DNA of 64,000 nt from Marinomonas sp. IMCC 4694. Lineage in GTDB: Bacteria; Pseudomonadota; Gammaproteobacteria; Pseudomonadales; Marinomonadaceae. The notes beneath the pieces are model-generated. The model was given only the letters and a program-made list of their open reading frames with translations, was not told the origin of the DNA and made no database searches. The stretch is from contig NZ_VSRV01000001.1 of assembly GCF_008122525.1 (NCBI RefSeq), positions 496,001 to 560,000 of the forward strand, in the 5' to 3' direction. This document shows positions 26,450-35,970 of the stretch, piece after piece (the stretch's first letter is position 1; every line of letters begins with the position of its first letter). Position numbers and translations under genes: made by a program.

Positions 26450-27220
26450 CTATCCATTTAAGTAGACTTCAGCCATACCATCGAGTTTGGCTTTTACTTC
26501 TTTCCAATTGGGCATGACTTGCGTGAGTAAGCGCCAGAATCGCTCGCTGTGGTTGTGTTCGGCAATGTGGCAAAGCTCATGTAGTATCACGTAATCAATG
26601 CATTCCTTAGGTGCTTTCACAAGGTGAGGGTTAAGCACTAATTGGCCTTTGGCGGAGCAGCTCCCCCATTGTTTTTTCATTGCCATCACACGAAATGATG
26701 GCGTGTCTGTCACCCACGTGGTTTTGCCGAGTATTTCTGTCAGTCGTTGTTGAAACAGCGCTTGGGCTTTATTTTTATACCATTGATCAACCAGCTCTTT
26801 TACTTTCTTGGCGCGCTCTTCGTGATCCTGTTGAAATGTTACCTGTAGCTGGCCACGGTTTAGTTTGACGTTGTTTGTTTGGTCAGTATCCACCAGCACT
26901 TTTAAAACATAACGTTTGCCTAAATAAAATTGTGTTTCGCCACTGACGTAATGCTTCGGTATCACAGTATCTTTTTGCTTAGCAAACGCTTCGATACTTT
27001 GCCAAATCCATCTAGCTCGCTTTAGCACCGCTTTTCTTATGAGCTCTTCAGACGCATCAAAAGGGGCTGAGGCTGTTACTTTTTGGTCTGGGTATACTTT
27101 TATCGTAACTTTCCGGTTACTTTTTAACGCATCATCACAAATCGCTAGTTTACGAATGACATGATATTGAATAGTGTTGTCTCCATAAGTAAAAAGACCC
27201 GTTTCACTGGGTGTTGTCAT
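26450..27220 (-). CDS. YgjP-type (DUF45/M48-like) metallopeptidase
   Basis: A 256-residue protein of the SprT/YgjP group. The zinc motif is YVILHELCHIAEHNHSERFW at about residue 215: HExxH with a third ligand His (HNHSERFW). Upstream is the family stretch KKQWGSCSAKGQLVLNPHLVKAP. Members are often encoded directly after hsdR in type I restriction loci, as here (6 bp after hsdR), but a role in restriction is not established. It is last in the minus-strand defence operon. Confidence 0.88.
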   Translation of the reverse strand: MTTPSETGLFTYGDNTIQYHVIRKLAICDDALKSNRKVTIKVYPDQKVTASAPFDASEELIRKAVLKRARWIWQSIEAFAKQKDTVIPKHYVSGETQFYLGKRYVLKVLVDTDQTNNVKLNRGQLQVTFQQDHEERAKKVKELVDQWYKNKAQALFQQRLTEILGKTTWVTDTPSFRVMAMKKQWGSCSAKGQLVLNPHLVKAPKECIDYVILHELCHIAEHNHSERFWRLLTQVMPNWKEVKAKLDGMAEVYLNG

Positions 27221-27226
27221 TGCGCC

Positions 27227-30200
27227 TTACCCTCTTGCTAAACCTAAACGTGTGATTTTTAGGACTTCTTCTATCAATTTTTGAGCGTTATCGAGACCTA
27301 TAGCAACAAATAACACGGGTAATAATTTCATGCTGATGGCGTTTTCAATTTCAGCTGGATTAATAGAATATTCTGCAACAGCCGTTGTAACAGCCTCATC
27401 AATTTCAAACGCGAGAGAAACCAAACGACTATTATCCAATGATTTTTCTGATAAGAACTCATCATCAAAAAGAAGTTTGAATAACCCGAAATAGGCCTGT
27501 GCATGTCTGTTGAGCTTTCCAGACTCGTCGATAAAATCGTTTGGCATGTCAGGCATCTTGCGTTCTTTAATATCTTGTTCAAAGTCGGCAAATAAAATGT
27601 ACTGTTTGACCGGCGCATCAAACATGGCTTTCGCATCCTCAATGGCTTTTTTTAGAAGATTAGAAAAATGCTCCTGAGCATAAGGATCATCCGCCAAATC
27701 CTGTTCAATCATTTTGGTGATACGTCCCGTAATTTTATCAGTTTGATTTCGAGCTTCATCGTTGGTCATTTCTTCTGGTTGTGCGTGCCTACCCAAATTA
27801 CCTACCAAATAGGCGCCTTCGGGTTCTTTTATTTCAATGCCGGCAATATGCTTGTCGAGCAAGCTTCGAATGTCTTCTGAGTATTCGTCATAGTTGATGG
27901 TTTCATTGGCATCTTCACGGACTTGTAGGCGCAATTCAACAAACGATTTTAAGTCACGTTTATACAGATCCCGTTTGTTCTCGGCCGAGGAAGTACCATC
28001 AAAAAATTTGTCCTCAAAGTAATTGGCTGATTGAAGGGCAACCTTCATACAATTAGAAAAGGCAGTGAGAGCGGCATAGAAATCGTCTCTTTTCTTCGAA
28101 TTTGCATCACTAAAATGCCTGTCTGATTCGCGGATTTTTGGCGCTAATGCTTGTCTTAATGCGGGACCATCTTGCTTGTTTTTCACATCATCAAAAATGG
28201 CCCATAAATCACGATGTAAGCCTGGGAGTTTTTTGTACTCCATGTCCATTCGGTTGTATAAACCCTTCAAATCATCAATCTCAAAGCCCTTTTGTGTACG
28301 CTCAGCTAGGTCTTGGTATTTATCGATTGTGGTATCTAGCTCTTTTAAAATACCGCGATAATCAATTAAGTAGCCAAACTGTTTTTTGTTGTGTAAGCGG
28401 TTTACCCTAGCAATTGCTTGTATCAAATTGTGTTCTTTGAGGGGTTTATCAATATACAGTACGGTGTTTTTTGGCTCGTCAAAGCCTGTTAATAGCTTAT
28501 CGACGACGATCATAATATCGGGGCCTTCATCACGGCTGAACTCATTAATGATCGCTGAGGTATATGCCTTTTCATCACCACGATACATTTGTGCTACGTT
28601 ATTTTTCCACCACTTTTGGACGATGTCTTTGCTTTCTTGGTCCACATCTTCGTGTCCTTCACGGGTGTCTGGCGAAGACATAGCAAGAACCGAAGTGACT
28701 TTGCCAATTTTATCCAAAGCATATTGGTAGCGAACGGCCGTGGCTTTTGAGTCGCAAGCCAACTGACCTTTTAAATGTCTTTGTTTAAAGTTCTGAAAGT
28801 GGTCAGAAATATCGTGCGCAATTAGCTCAATACGACCCTCGGTCTGATAAATTTGGCCTTTCTGGGAGAACTTCCTTTTCAGATCCGATTTTTGTTCGTC
28901 TGTGAGTTTTTCGGTAATTCGATCGAACCAGGCATCGATGGCTTTGTCATTCACATTCAAATCGGGAATGCGCTCTTCATACAACAGAGGTGTGACCGTC
29001 TGGTCTTCGACGGCCTGTTGCATGGTGTAGGAGTGAATGATCTTACCGAATTTATTTTCTGTCTTATCGTCTTTTAATAGGGGGGTTCCGGTAAAAGCAA
29101 CAAAAGCGGCCTTTGGTAAGGCTTGTCGCATCCGAATGTTGTTTTCGCCGTTTTGACTACGGTGGCCTTCATCCACCAAAACGATAATGTTTGGACTGTC
29201 GTTATAGCAGTTCTTTTGTTTTACCGCGGAGCCAAATTTATTGATGATGGAAAAGATGACCCGTTCGTTGCCTTGACCGATTTGCTCCGCCAAGCGTTTA
29301 CCCGATGTTGCCATGGCCTCTTTTTTATCTCGTGCGGTAAAGACTCCACCAGATGAAAAGGTACGGCTTAGCTGGTCTTCTAGGTCTATTCGATCGGTAA
29401 CAATGATTACTCGGCACTGGGCGAGCTCTTCAAACCAAATCAAGGCTTTGGATAAAAATACCATGGTAAAGGATTTGCCGCTGCCGGTGGTGTGCCAGAT
29501 TACACCACCTTCTCGTGCGCCAGCAGGGTCAAACGTACTGATACGCTCTATTAACGCTTTAATGCCAAATACTTGCTGATATCGAGCGACGATTTTGCCT
29601 GCTTTTTTATCAAATAAAGTGAATAAGCGGGTCATTTCCAGTAAACGGTCGGGGCGTAGTAAGCAAGTGATGATCCTGTCTTGATCGGTCACGGCCAAGT
29701 CTCCAGCGCTTATTAACGACTCGTATTGTGTTCTGGAGGAGGTTGGTCGGTGATCAAAAAGCCGGTTGAGCTGTTGATCGTTTAAGGCCTGGTTTTTCAA
29801 GCGGATAAACTCAGCGTCTGTTATTCCAAGGTGAGAGTCTTCTTCTTTCCACTTAGCCCAAAACTTTTCAGGTGTGCCGCAGGTGCCATATAAACCATCG
29901 TGACCATTGACCGACAGTAATAACTGACTGTAGGCATAAAGGTGAGGAATTTCGGTTTGGCCTTGATTGCGAATATGCTGAGAAATCGCTTCGGTATTTG
30001 TTGAGCGACCTTCCTTTCTTGAGTCTGGTCGCTTGGCTTCGATGACCGCTAGAGGAAGACCATTTACAAAGCAGACAATATCGGGAATACGGTTACTGGT
30101 ACCTTCTGCGTTCTTGACTACCAGCTCTTCAGTGAAATGAAAAGAATTGTTTTCAATATTATGCCAGTCGATTATCTGAATCGTTGGAGAGGCTTTTTTG

Positions 30201-30568
30201 CCATCTATAAACTCAGTAACACTGATGCCATACAGTAAGGCATTATAAATTTTTTCATTGGCTGCCTTTAACCCAAGGTTCATTGCAGGGTTCAGCTCAT
30301 GAATGACTTTATCAATAACGGCATCGGACAGTAGGTATTTTTTTCCGGCAAAGGGAAAGGACTGCTTTGCTAAGAATTGTTTTAGTACGGGTAGCAAAAT
30401 TACTTGGTGAGTGCTTTTTTTCTCTATGCCTGCGTGGTTGCCACGTAGGGCTTCGCATCTATCTGGCGGAATAAAGGTGTAGCCCAGATTTGAGAGTAAA
30501 GACAGTGCGGGGATTTTTGCGCTGAATTCTTCCGAGTAACTGACGGCTTTAGGCGGAGTTATGTCCAT
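27227..30568 (-). CDS. hsdR: Type I restriction enzyme, R (motor/nuclease) subunit
   Basis: ATP-dependent translocase and endonuclease of a type I restriction-modification system (1113 residues, normal). The N-terminal PD-(D/E)xK nuclease motif is RIPDIVCFVNGLPLAVIEAKRP, about residues 160-180. SF2 helicase motifs follow: Walker A HTTGSGKSFTMVF, DEAD-like VLVDEGHRSQNG, motif III AFTGTPL, motif V DKLLTGFDEP and motif VI HNLIQAIARVNR. It needs HsdM and HsdS for targeting. In this locus the main hsdS is broken, so restriction may be off unless the single-TRD S-like protein substitutes. A Septu-type gene pair and a GIY-YIG gene separate it from hsdS. Confidence 0.95.
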   Translation of the reverse strand: MDITPPKAVSYSEEFSAKIPALSLLSNLGYTFIPPDRCEALRGNHAGIEKKSTHQVILLPVLKQFLAKQSFPFAGKKYLLSDAVIDKVIHELNPAMNLGLKAANEKIYNALLYGISVTEFIDGKKASPTIQIIDWHNIENNSFHFTEELVVKNAEGTSNRIPDIVCFVNGLPLAVIEAKRPDSRKEGRSTNTEAISQHIRNQGQTEIPHLYAYSQLLLSVNGHDGLYGTCGTPEKFWAKWKEEDSHLGITDAEFIRLKNQALNDQQLNRLFDHRPTSSRTQYESLISAGDLAVTDQDRIITCLLRPDRLLEMTRLFTLFDKKAGKIVARYQQVFGIKALIERISTFDPAGAREGGVIWHTTGSGKSFTMVFLSKALIWFEELAQCRVIIVTDRIDLEDQLSRTFSSGGVFTARDKKEAMATSGKRLAEQIGQGNERVIFSIINKFGSAVKQKNCYNDSPNIIVLVDEGHRSQNGENNIRMRQALPKAAFVAFTGTPLLKDDKTENKFGKIIHSYTMQQAVEDQTVTPLLYEERIPDLNVNDKAIDAWFDRITEKLTDEQKSDLKRKFSQKGQIYQTEGRIELIAHDISDHFQNFKQRHLKGQLACDSKATAVRYQYALDKIGKVTSVLAMSSPDTREGHEDVDQESKDIVQKWWKNNVAQMYRGDEKAYTSAIINEFSRDEGPDIMIVVDKLLTGFDEPKNTVLYIDKPLKEHNLIQAIARVNRLHNKKQFGYLIDYRGILKELDTTIDKYQDLAERTQKGFEIDDLKGLYNRMDMEYKKLPGLHRDLWAIFDDVKNKQDGPALRQALAPKIRESDRHFSDANSKKRDDFYAALTAFSNCMKVALQSANYFEDKFFDGTSSAENKRDLYKRDLKSFVELRLQVREDANETINYDEYSEDIRSLLDKHIAGIEIKEPEGAYLVGNLGRHAQPEEMTNDEARNQTDKITGRITKMIEQDLADDPYAQEHFSNLLKKAIEDAKAMFDAPVKQYILFADFEQDIKERKMPDMPNDFIDESGKLNRHAQAYFGLFKLLFDDEFLSEKSLDNSRLVSLAFEIDEAVTTAVAEYSINPAEIENAISMKLLPVLFVAIGLDNAQKLIEEVLKITRLGLARG

Positions 30569-30645
30569 ATTAAATACTCTTTAACTGATTGATCTCTCAG
30601 GATCAAAGGCTACTGTTTTAAACGTTTATTTTTAATGTGGTTGAG

Positions 30646-31281
30646 TTATAAAACCCATTGTTTGAGTACACTGATCGCGGCCGGTGAAAAGGCTTCCAGT
30701 TCTCCGTCTTTAGGTGTGGACAAGTCTTGGATTAGCATCTTAAGAATTTCGTTATCTTCTATCCCATCTTCTGGGTCCACGCCGTTGCACAATAACAGTG
30801 AAGTAACGAGTTGCTTTCTTTGTTCTATAAGAGAACGGTTACCGGTCAATTCGTCACCTAAATTTAAGATTTTTATCGCTTCTTTTGCTCTATCAGTTAA
30901 GCCAATTATTTTTCCGCTTAACGTAAAGCTTAATTCTGATTCACATGCTTTTACTAAAGGCGAGAATGGAAGTGGTTGAGACCCATGAGCATCATCACAT
31001 TGTTTAAAGGTTCTGCAACTTGCAACGATATTGGAAAAATCTAAACTGCGCTGAGGTGCGATTCTTCGAGCTTCAACGTGTTCATTCATGGTGTCTTTGG
31101 TTGAACCTGATATTTTCTTACAGCAGTATGCACACAGGTAATATTGTTCTGAGGAGCACGCTGATCGTATTGCTTCTCTTTCAACTTCGCCAAGGTCGCT
31201 ATATTGACCTATTGGATTGTGTTTTTTCCACTTCTTTATAACCTCAGGTTCAAACCCTAATCGTTTAATTATCTCTTTCAA
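30646..31281 (-). CDS. ptuB: PtuB-like HNH nuclease (Septu-type defence effector)
   Basis: A 211-residue protein with an HNH/zinc-finger nuclease core: YYLCAYCCKKISG (zinc Cys pair), MNEHVEARR (the conserved E-H), LDFSNIVASC (Asn) and a second Cys pair (SCRTFKQC). This is the TIGR02646-like arrangement found in PtuB, the nuclease of the Septu anti-phage system and of retron-linked PtuAB. The start lies 17 bp inside the end of the ATPase gene, the usual ptuA-ptuB coupling. No reverse transcriptase or msr/msd is near, so this is a stand-alone Septu-type pair. Family assigned by motifs and context. Confidence 0.75.
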   Translation of the reverse strand: MKEIIKRLGFEPEVIKKWKKHNPIGQYSDLGEVEREAIRSACSSEQYYLCAYCCKKISGSTKDTMNEHVEARRIAPQRSLDFSNIVASCRTFKQCDDAHGSQPLPFSPLVKACESELSFTLSGKIIGLTDRAKEAIKILNLGDELTGNRSLIEQRKQLVTSLLLCNGVDPEDGIEDNEILKMLIQDLSTPKDGELEAFSPAAISVLKQWVL

Positions 31282-32659
31282 GGTTAAGCTCCTTTTTACG
31301 AAGCAATAGCCTTGCCTTGGATAATTCTATGTTGTCTATGGGTAGGGTATGTTGTAGCTCTGTTAATTGCTGCTTAGCGTTTTCGATTTCAGAATCGTGA
31401 ATCGAGTCGTATAAAAGCGTAAGCTTTTCATTTATCACTGCATTGCGGATGTCAGTGTCCATAATATCAAGGAGTACTGTGTTTGCATCTTGCCCATACA
31501 GTGAGGGCAGTTCTTGCACTTCGTCCTCGTTAATCAGGTAGGTTAAAACCCCTTCACTGTCGCTGATAACCAATGGTGAGTGTGTTGTGAGTACAAACTG
31601 GCATTGTGGAAATGTGCTGGTAAGTTGGTGAATAAGACGGCGTTGCCATTTTGGGTGAAGGTGCATGTCCACTTCATCAATGAGGACGATACCGTCTCCG
31701 ATCAAAGGATTGTCTAGCGACGGGTTCATAACCGCCAAGCGTCTCGCAATATCACCAATGAGTGCCATTAATGACTTTTCACCTTGAGAAAGCTGAGCAA
31801 CATTTAATGTCTGGCCATTTTTATCAATCGACATATGCAGTCTTGGCTTACGTCGTACACGCAGGTTTGAAAATTCCGGCATAAATGCATAAATAGCTGA
31901 GCGTACAGCGGCCAGCTGTATATCTCTTTTTGATGCTTTTATTTCTTTAAGTTTTGCCCAGCTCTCATCGTCGTGACCAAAAACAAGACGCAGTTGTTCA
32001 AGCATATCGTCTGATATGCTTGATTCGTTTTCAGTGTCTTCACGCTCTCTAAACCATTCAAAGAAGCGTCTAAAATCCACGCCCTGACTGAGAGATTTGT
32101 CATAACCATCAAGTTGTAAAAACGAGTGTTTCCCTTTTATTTTCAAAGGTATATCAATAACAACACGCTCAACTGAATAAAAGGCGATTAAAGGCAATGA
32201 TGATGTATCGTTCTGTGACAGTAAGGTACGGTAATGATTGGCCAAAGAGGTGACGCCCCAGTAATCACTTTTCAATGAGGCTTTGCGACCTTTGCGTGTT
32301 CTTGCAACGCGCCAAGGGAAACAGTTTCTATCATCGGACTCTCCTTCAGTGTCAGTGTCAGTGTCAGGGTCTGCGGTATTGCCAGTAAAATGATACACAT
32401 CCAGATTAACGGAAGCGGATGACGCTTCATTTTTAATGACTAATTCTGGGATTGGGCTGCCTACGCCTTTTTCACTTTGGATACGTGCGACAAGCCAACT
32501 GAGCGATGTCGCAAGAGACTTTAGTATCGATGTTTTACCAGAACCGTTATTACCGACGAAGACAGTAACATTGCTTTGTTTATTTCCTGCAGGGGCTAAA
32601 AGGACTTCTAACGTATCAAAACGACCTATATTACGAAGTGTTAACTTTTTAACTTCCAT
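31265..32659 (-). CDS. ptuA: PtuA-like ABC/SMC-type ATPase (Septu-type defence sensor)
   Basis: A 464-residue ATPase. Walker A is FVGNNGSGKTSIL (about 34-46), the ABC signature is LSQGEKSLMALIG (about 289), Walker B is GIVLIDEVDMHLHP (about 320) and the H-loop is FVLTTHSPLVIS. This is the single-chain SMC-like/OLD layout of PtuA proteins, which assemble with PtuB and hold it inactive until infection. An Asp-Thr repeat in the insert after Walker A (PDTDTDTEGESDD) is encoded by a CAGTGT hexanucleotide repeat at 32347-32370. A TATAAT box on the minus strand at 32763-32768 may give the pair its own promoter. Confidence 0.78.
   Translation of the reverse strand: MEVKKLTLRNIGRFDTLEVLLAPAGNKQSNVTVFVGNNGSGKTSILKSLATSLSWLVARIQSEKGVGSPIPELVIKNEASSASVNLDVYHFTGNTADPDTDTDTEGESDDRNCFPWRVARTRKGRKASLKSDYWGVTSLANHYRTLLSQNDTSSLPLIAFYSVERVVIDIPLKIKGKHSFLQLDGYDKSLSQGVDFRRFFEWFREREDTENESSISDDMLEQLRLVFGHDDESWAKLKEIKASKRDIQLAAVRSAIYAFMPEFSNLRVRRKPRLHMSIDKNGQTLNVAQLSQGEKSLMALIGDIARRLAVMNPSLDNPLIGDGIVLIDEVDMHLHPKWQRRLIHQLTSTFPQCQFVLTTHSPLVISDSEGVLTYLINEDEVQELPSLYGQDANTVLLDIMDTDIRNAVINEKLTLLYDSIHDSEIENAKQQLTELQHTLPIDNIELSKARLLLRKKELNLERDN
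32347..32370. repeat. In-frame hexanucleotide repeat inside the PtuA-like gene
   Basis: CAGTGT is repeated three times perfectly with a fourth degenerate unit. It encodes Asp-Thr dipeptides in an acidic linker. Slippage would change linker length without shifting frame. Confidence 0.7.
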
Positions 32660-32852
32660 TAGCTTGCCTTTGATTCTAAATTTTCGTTATGTAATTTAAC
32701 CCGACGTATGTCAGTAAACAACTGTCGTACCTAGGCTACCATCTCGTTATTGAAATGAGCGAATTATAGTCGACTTACCACTCATTTTGCCCGCAAATGA
32801 AAACGTCTGTTTGGTCCGTCATAGACTGCAGGGAATAAAACAACCTAATGGG
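32660..32852. other. Spacer between the GIY-YIG and ptuA-like genes
   Basis: A 193-bp region inside an otherwise tightly packed operon. On the minus strand it contains TATAAT (32763-32768) about 105 bp upstream of the ATPase gene, with no good -35 at standard spacing. No gene or structured RNA is evident. Confidence 0.4.
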
Positions 32853-33752
32853 TTATGTCACGCTGTGTACTTGCTCACTAGCTGACTCAAGTGTCCTGCC
32901 TTGATAATCATGCAATGTCACGCCTTGCTCTGTTTTCCAGTTTACCCAACCATTAGCTGTGGCAAGCAATAAAAACATCGAGGCGCCACTGGGTGAGGGA
33001 AACAAACAGTCACGTTGAAATACAAAGCGGCCATTTTGTTCAACTATTACCCCTTTAGCTAAAAGGCGGTCGCGTTTATCGTAAAACCTTTGGTCGGTTT
33101 TGCGTGTTGTTGTCATCGGGGCGGAGGAGCCTTTTAGTACCACCATGCCTTCGTTAGTGTATATGCCTCTGGCATCCACATCGGCACGGTTACAAATGAA
33201 TACCTGTTCGGGTTTAGTAGATGACTGTTCAGCAAGAGGTTCAAAAATTGGATAACCAAGAGTGGCTAGCAACAAACTGCCGATTTCATGAATTTCATCA
33301 CAATCGGCTTTAAGCGGAATCGGCGTGTGGGGCTTTTGCCCGCCATTGCCATTAAGCAGTTCATATCTCTGGCAGAGTTTTGCTTTTTCAATAGACAAGG
33401 ATTCTAAATACAGCACATGAGTTTGGGTTAAGTTATTGGTGAGCGACACCAATACCAGCACTCGTTCACAGTCTTTCTTTTCATCTTTATAGTGCTGCAT
33501 CAATCGGCTACCCACATCGCCCGACTGACCAATATACAGCTCGTCATTATCTGTATAAGTGTTATCGCCAGAGACTAAAAAATAAAGCCCAACTTGCTTG
33601 GCTTCTGGCATTTTTACAAATTCAGCAATATCACTACGAGGCACTTCAATTAAGCGAATGATCGACGTGGTTTGCTCGGCAATGCGAATACCCGCAGGGT
33701 CACCGGTAGGTAAAAATATTTGAATGGTACGAGGTCGCTTTTGTGAAATCAT
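32853..33752 (-). CDS. GIY-YIG nuclease domain / DUF4357 protein
   Basis: A 299-residue protein. A GIY-YIG-like domain at about residues 40-130 shows VGLYFLVSG, ELYIGQSGDVGSRLMQHY and the metal Glu in THVLYLESLSIEKA. The C-terminal DUF4357 region contains FVFQRDCLFPSPSGASMFLL and NGWVNWKTEQG. Such proteins recur in type I restriction operons between hsdS and hsdR; their role there is unproven. The start overlaps the hsdS stop by 4 bp (33749-33752). Confidence 0.8.
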   Translation of the reverse strand: MISQKRPRTIQIFLPTGDPAGIRIAEQTTSIIRLIEVPRSDIAEFVKMPEAKQVGLYFLVSGDNTYTDNDELYIGQSGDVGSRLMQHYKDEKKDCERVLVLVSLTNNLTQTHVLYLESLSIEKAKLCQRYELLNGNGGQKPHTPIPLKADCDEIHEIGSLLLATLGYPIFEPLAEQSSTKPEQVFICNRADVDARGIYTNEGMVVLKGSSAPMTTTRKTDQRFYDKRDRLLAKGVIVEQNGRFVFQRDCLFPSPSGASMFLLLATANGWVNWKTEQGVTLHDYQGRTLESASEQVHSVT

Positions 33753-34563
33753 GCAACCACCTTATCGTCAACTTTAACCCTGCGCTTGCCCGTTAACAAC
33801 TGCTGCATTAACGCTTTTTTCTCTTGTTTGAAATCAGCAAGCTGTTGTTCTAAAAGTTTGATTTCTTGATCAGCGTTGTTAAGAACAGAGGCAATTTTTG
33901 CCTGCTCGGAGTGAGTTGGTATCACTAGATGCAATGACTTAATATCATTACTATTCACAGCTTCAAATGTACTGCCTTGCGAATATTGTTCCCATCGAGG
34001 TTCAAACCAAAGTAACCACTGGTATAAATATTCTTGAACGTGATTTGTTTTGGCTTTGATTGATGATATTCCACGACCAATGCAAGCCTCATGAGCTGAT
34101 TTAGCAACCGTTCCAACGGGTGCTCTAACACTTAATAAGATATCTTCAGGATGGCATTTTTTGGTCACTTCACTGGTATAAATTCTTGGTATTGACTTGC
34201 GATTTTTAATATCTGCATTTCCCTGAATAAGCGGAAGACCTTCACTGTTTTGATTGTATGACGATGACTTAGGCGAAGATCCCATAATAACTTCAGCCAC
34301 ATCTGACAGCTTAACTTCTTCCCATTCACCTTCAAACGGTTTACCTGAATCATCAAGTAGGCGTTTTTTACCAGTGAGCAGTTGTTGCATCAGGGCTTTT
34401 TTCTGCTGCTTGCTGTTGTCGATTAGGCGCTCGGTGGTGCTAATCGCTTTATCCCACGTTCCAAGGATAGTGGCAATTTTTCGTTGTTCTGGGAGGGGGG
34501 GGAGATTAATTTTTACTTTGTTAATAACCGATTTCGATAAACTAGGTACACCACTAGCTGTTG
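33749..34563 (-). pseudogene. hsdS: hsdS, C-terminal fragment (interrupted by IS3 element)
   Basis: The 3' two-thirds of a type I specificity subunit gene. It contains ASGVPSLSKSVINKVKINLPPLPEQRK (end of the first TRD), the first conserved helix with KKALMQQLLTGKKR, a second target-recognition domain (EGEWEEVKLSDVAEVIMGSSP ... VIPTHSEQAKIASVL) and the second helix with KKALMQQLLTGKRR. The KKALMQQLLTGK repeats are the conserved spacers of HsdS. The frame is cut at its 5' end by the IS3-family element, whose orf genes run in the opposite direction, so this piece has no native start. Confidence 0.9.
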
Positions 34564-34620
34564 TGGTTGAATTAGCCGGACACTTCAATAAAGGATAATA
34601 TCCAATTATTGAGGTGTAAA

Positions 34621-34908
34621 ATGACTAAACGTACTAACAAACAATATCCAAACGATTTTAAGCAAGAAGCGGTGGCGCTGGTGATTGAGCAAGGTTACTC
34701 AGTTGTTGAGGCTGCCGCTTCACTGAATATCACTGACAAGCTACTTTATAACTGGGTAGCGAAGTTTAAACAACAAAATGAAGATTCAGAGTTGTCGAAG
34801 GATGAGCGGGCTGAACTCGCTCAGCTCAGAAAAGACAATAAGCGCTTGCTAATGGAGCGCGAAATATTAAAAAAGGCTTCAGCGTTTTTCGCAAAAGAAA
34901 TGAAATAA
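34621..34908 (+). CDS. IS3-family transposase OrfA
   Basis: A 95-residue helix-turn-helix protein (MTKRTNKQYPNDFKQEAVALV, then GYSVVEAAASLNITDKLLYNWV) ending in a leucine-zipper-like helix. Near its 3' end, A6G at 34869-34875 is the A-AAA-AAG slippery heptamer used by IS3 elements for -1 frameshifting into orfB. Confidence 0.9.
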   Translation: MTKRTNKQYPNDFKQEAVALVIEQGYSVVEAAASLNITDKLLYNWVAKFKQQNEDSELSKDERAELAQLRKDNKRLLMEREILKKASAFFAKEMK

Positions 34909-35777
34909 AATATTCATTTATCAAAAGTTTAGGTAAGCAGTACCCAGTTGTCATATCGTGTAAAGTGATGCGCGTTAGCAAATCTGCATACTATGCTTGG
35001 CGAAAACGTCCCGCGATAATTATCAGTGCACAAACACTGAATTTACATCGTAGGGCGAAGGCGCTTTTTGAAGATAGTCGAGACAGTTTGGGTAGCCGTG
35101 AGCTTGGGAAAAAGCTTCGCAAAGAAGGCTTTGATGTTAGCCGGCATAGTGTCATTGGCTTGATGAAACGATTGGGGTTAGTCGTTAAGCAGCGTATCCC
35201 TTACAAAGTCACAACAAAGCGCAAAGACAGTGATGCTGTAGCTGATAATTTATTGAACATGAATTTTAACCCGTTAGGCCAGAACCAGGTGTGGGCTGGG
35301 GATGTGTCATATTTAAAAACAGGCGAAGGCTGGCTATACCTTGCTATTGTAATGGATTTGTTTGGTCGTCGCATAGTGGGTTGGCACACGTCAAAACGTA
35401 TGACGACAGACTTAATTGAGCAAGCATTTTTAAAAGCACATCGCTTACGACAGCCGCCAAAGGGCTTAGTATTTCATAGCGATAGAGGTTCGCAATACAC
35501 GAGTAAACGCTTTAGAAGCCTATTAAAACGGCTTGATTGCCGCTCTAGCATGGGTGACGTCGGTGCGTGTTGGGATAATGCCGTGGTTGAAAGGTTCTTC
35601 GGCAGTTTAAAACATGATTGGTTGTTCAAGGTAGCACAACCAACAAGAGAGCATATGAAGCAAGATGTTGCGGCCTATGTGAAATATTACAATCTGGAGC
35701 GATTACATTCGTCGAATGGCGACCAATCACCCATTGAGTATGAAAACTCCTTTAGGAAAGTGTCCGGTTGGACTTGA
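34875..35777 (+). CDS. IS3-family transposase OrfB (expressed by -1 frameshift)
   Basis: DDE integrase-core protein. In the -1 frame the reading frame is open from the slippery site at 34869-34875 to the TGA at 35775; an internal ATG lies at 34968. The catalytic DDE blocks are visible: VWAGDVSYLKT (first Asp), VFHSDRGSQYTS (second Asp) and NAVVERFFGSLK (Glu). It appears intact, so the element may be active. Confidence 0.9.
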   Translation, partial: GFSVFRKRNEIKYSFIKSLGKQYPVVISCKVMRVSKSAYYAWRKRPAIIISAQTLNLHRRAKALFEDSRDSLGSRELGKKLRKEGFDVSRHSVIGLMKRLGLVVKQRIPYKVTTKRKDSDAVADNLLNMNFNPLGQNQVWAGDVSYLKTGEGWLYLAIVMDLFGRRIVGWHTSKRMTTDLIEQAFLKAHRLRQPPKGLVFHSDRGSQYTSKRFRSLLKRLDCRSSMGDVGACWDNAVVERFFGSLKHDWLFKVAQPTREHMKQDVAAYVKYYNLERLHSSNGDQSPIEYENSFRKVSGWT

Positions 35778-35780
35778 CCA

Positions 35781-35970
35781 GAACATGCCTCACTCAAACT
35801 ACGCCAAGGAACAGTCTGGAAAAACTGGTAAATAAAATATGGAACGGAATCTTTAAAACTATGAGTATAGAATAATGTATCAACAGTCCAAAACTTGCCC
35901 TTCAAAAACATCGGCTTATCGATAGTACCTTTTCGACCTATACAAACACTCTCACCATCATAAAGGCCTG
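35781..35970 (-). pseudogene. hsdS: hsdS, middle fragment between IS3 and IS30
   Basis: The middle of the first TRD of the same hsdS, stranded between two insertion sequences. It encodes NSGLYDGESVCIGRKGTIDK, then TVDTLFYTHSF and YFIYQFFQTVPWRSLSEA, typical HsdS TRD motifs (G-x-IGRKGTI-x-KP and TLFY). It continues logically into ASGVPSLSKS of the downstream fragment and follows YGSGGYMLSVSDYP of the upstream one. Confidence 0.88.

Larger units (their letters stand above)
34564..35780 (+). mobile_element. IS3-family insertion sequence in hsdS
   Basis: About 1.2 kb with overlapping orfA and orfB. The ends share TGGT at the tips and CCGGACACTT slightly inside (minus-strand copy at the right end), consistent with imperfect IS3 terminal repeats. 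I could not identify a clean target duplication, so the exact ends may be off by a few bases. It sits inside the TRD1-end codons of hsdS, in opposite orientation. Confidence 0.85.

Noticed and set aside
30646..32659. Retron with PtuAB effectors
   Set aside because: PtuA/PtuB-like proteins occur in some retrons, but no reverse transcriptase gene and no msr/msd-like inverted-repeat RNA is present nearby; the 193-bp spacer at 32660-32852 lacks the expected structure.
34564..35780. Target-site duplication of the IS3 element
   Set aside because: Tested several end positions; no matching 3-4 bp flanks gave a reading frame that joins the hsdS parts exactly, so the duplication is not claimed.
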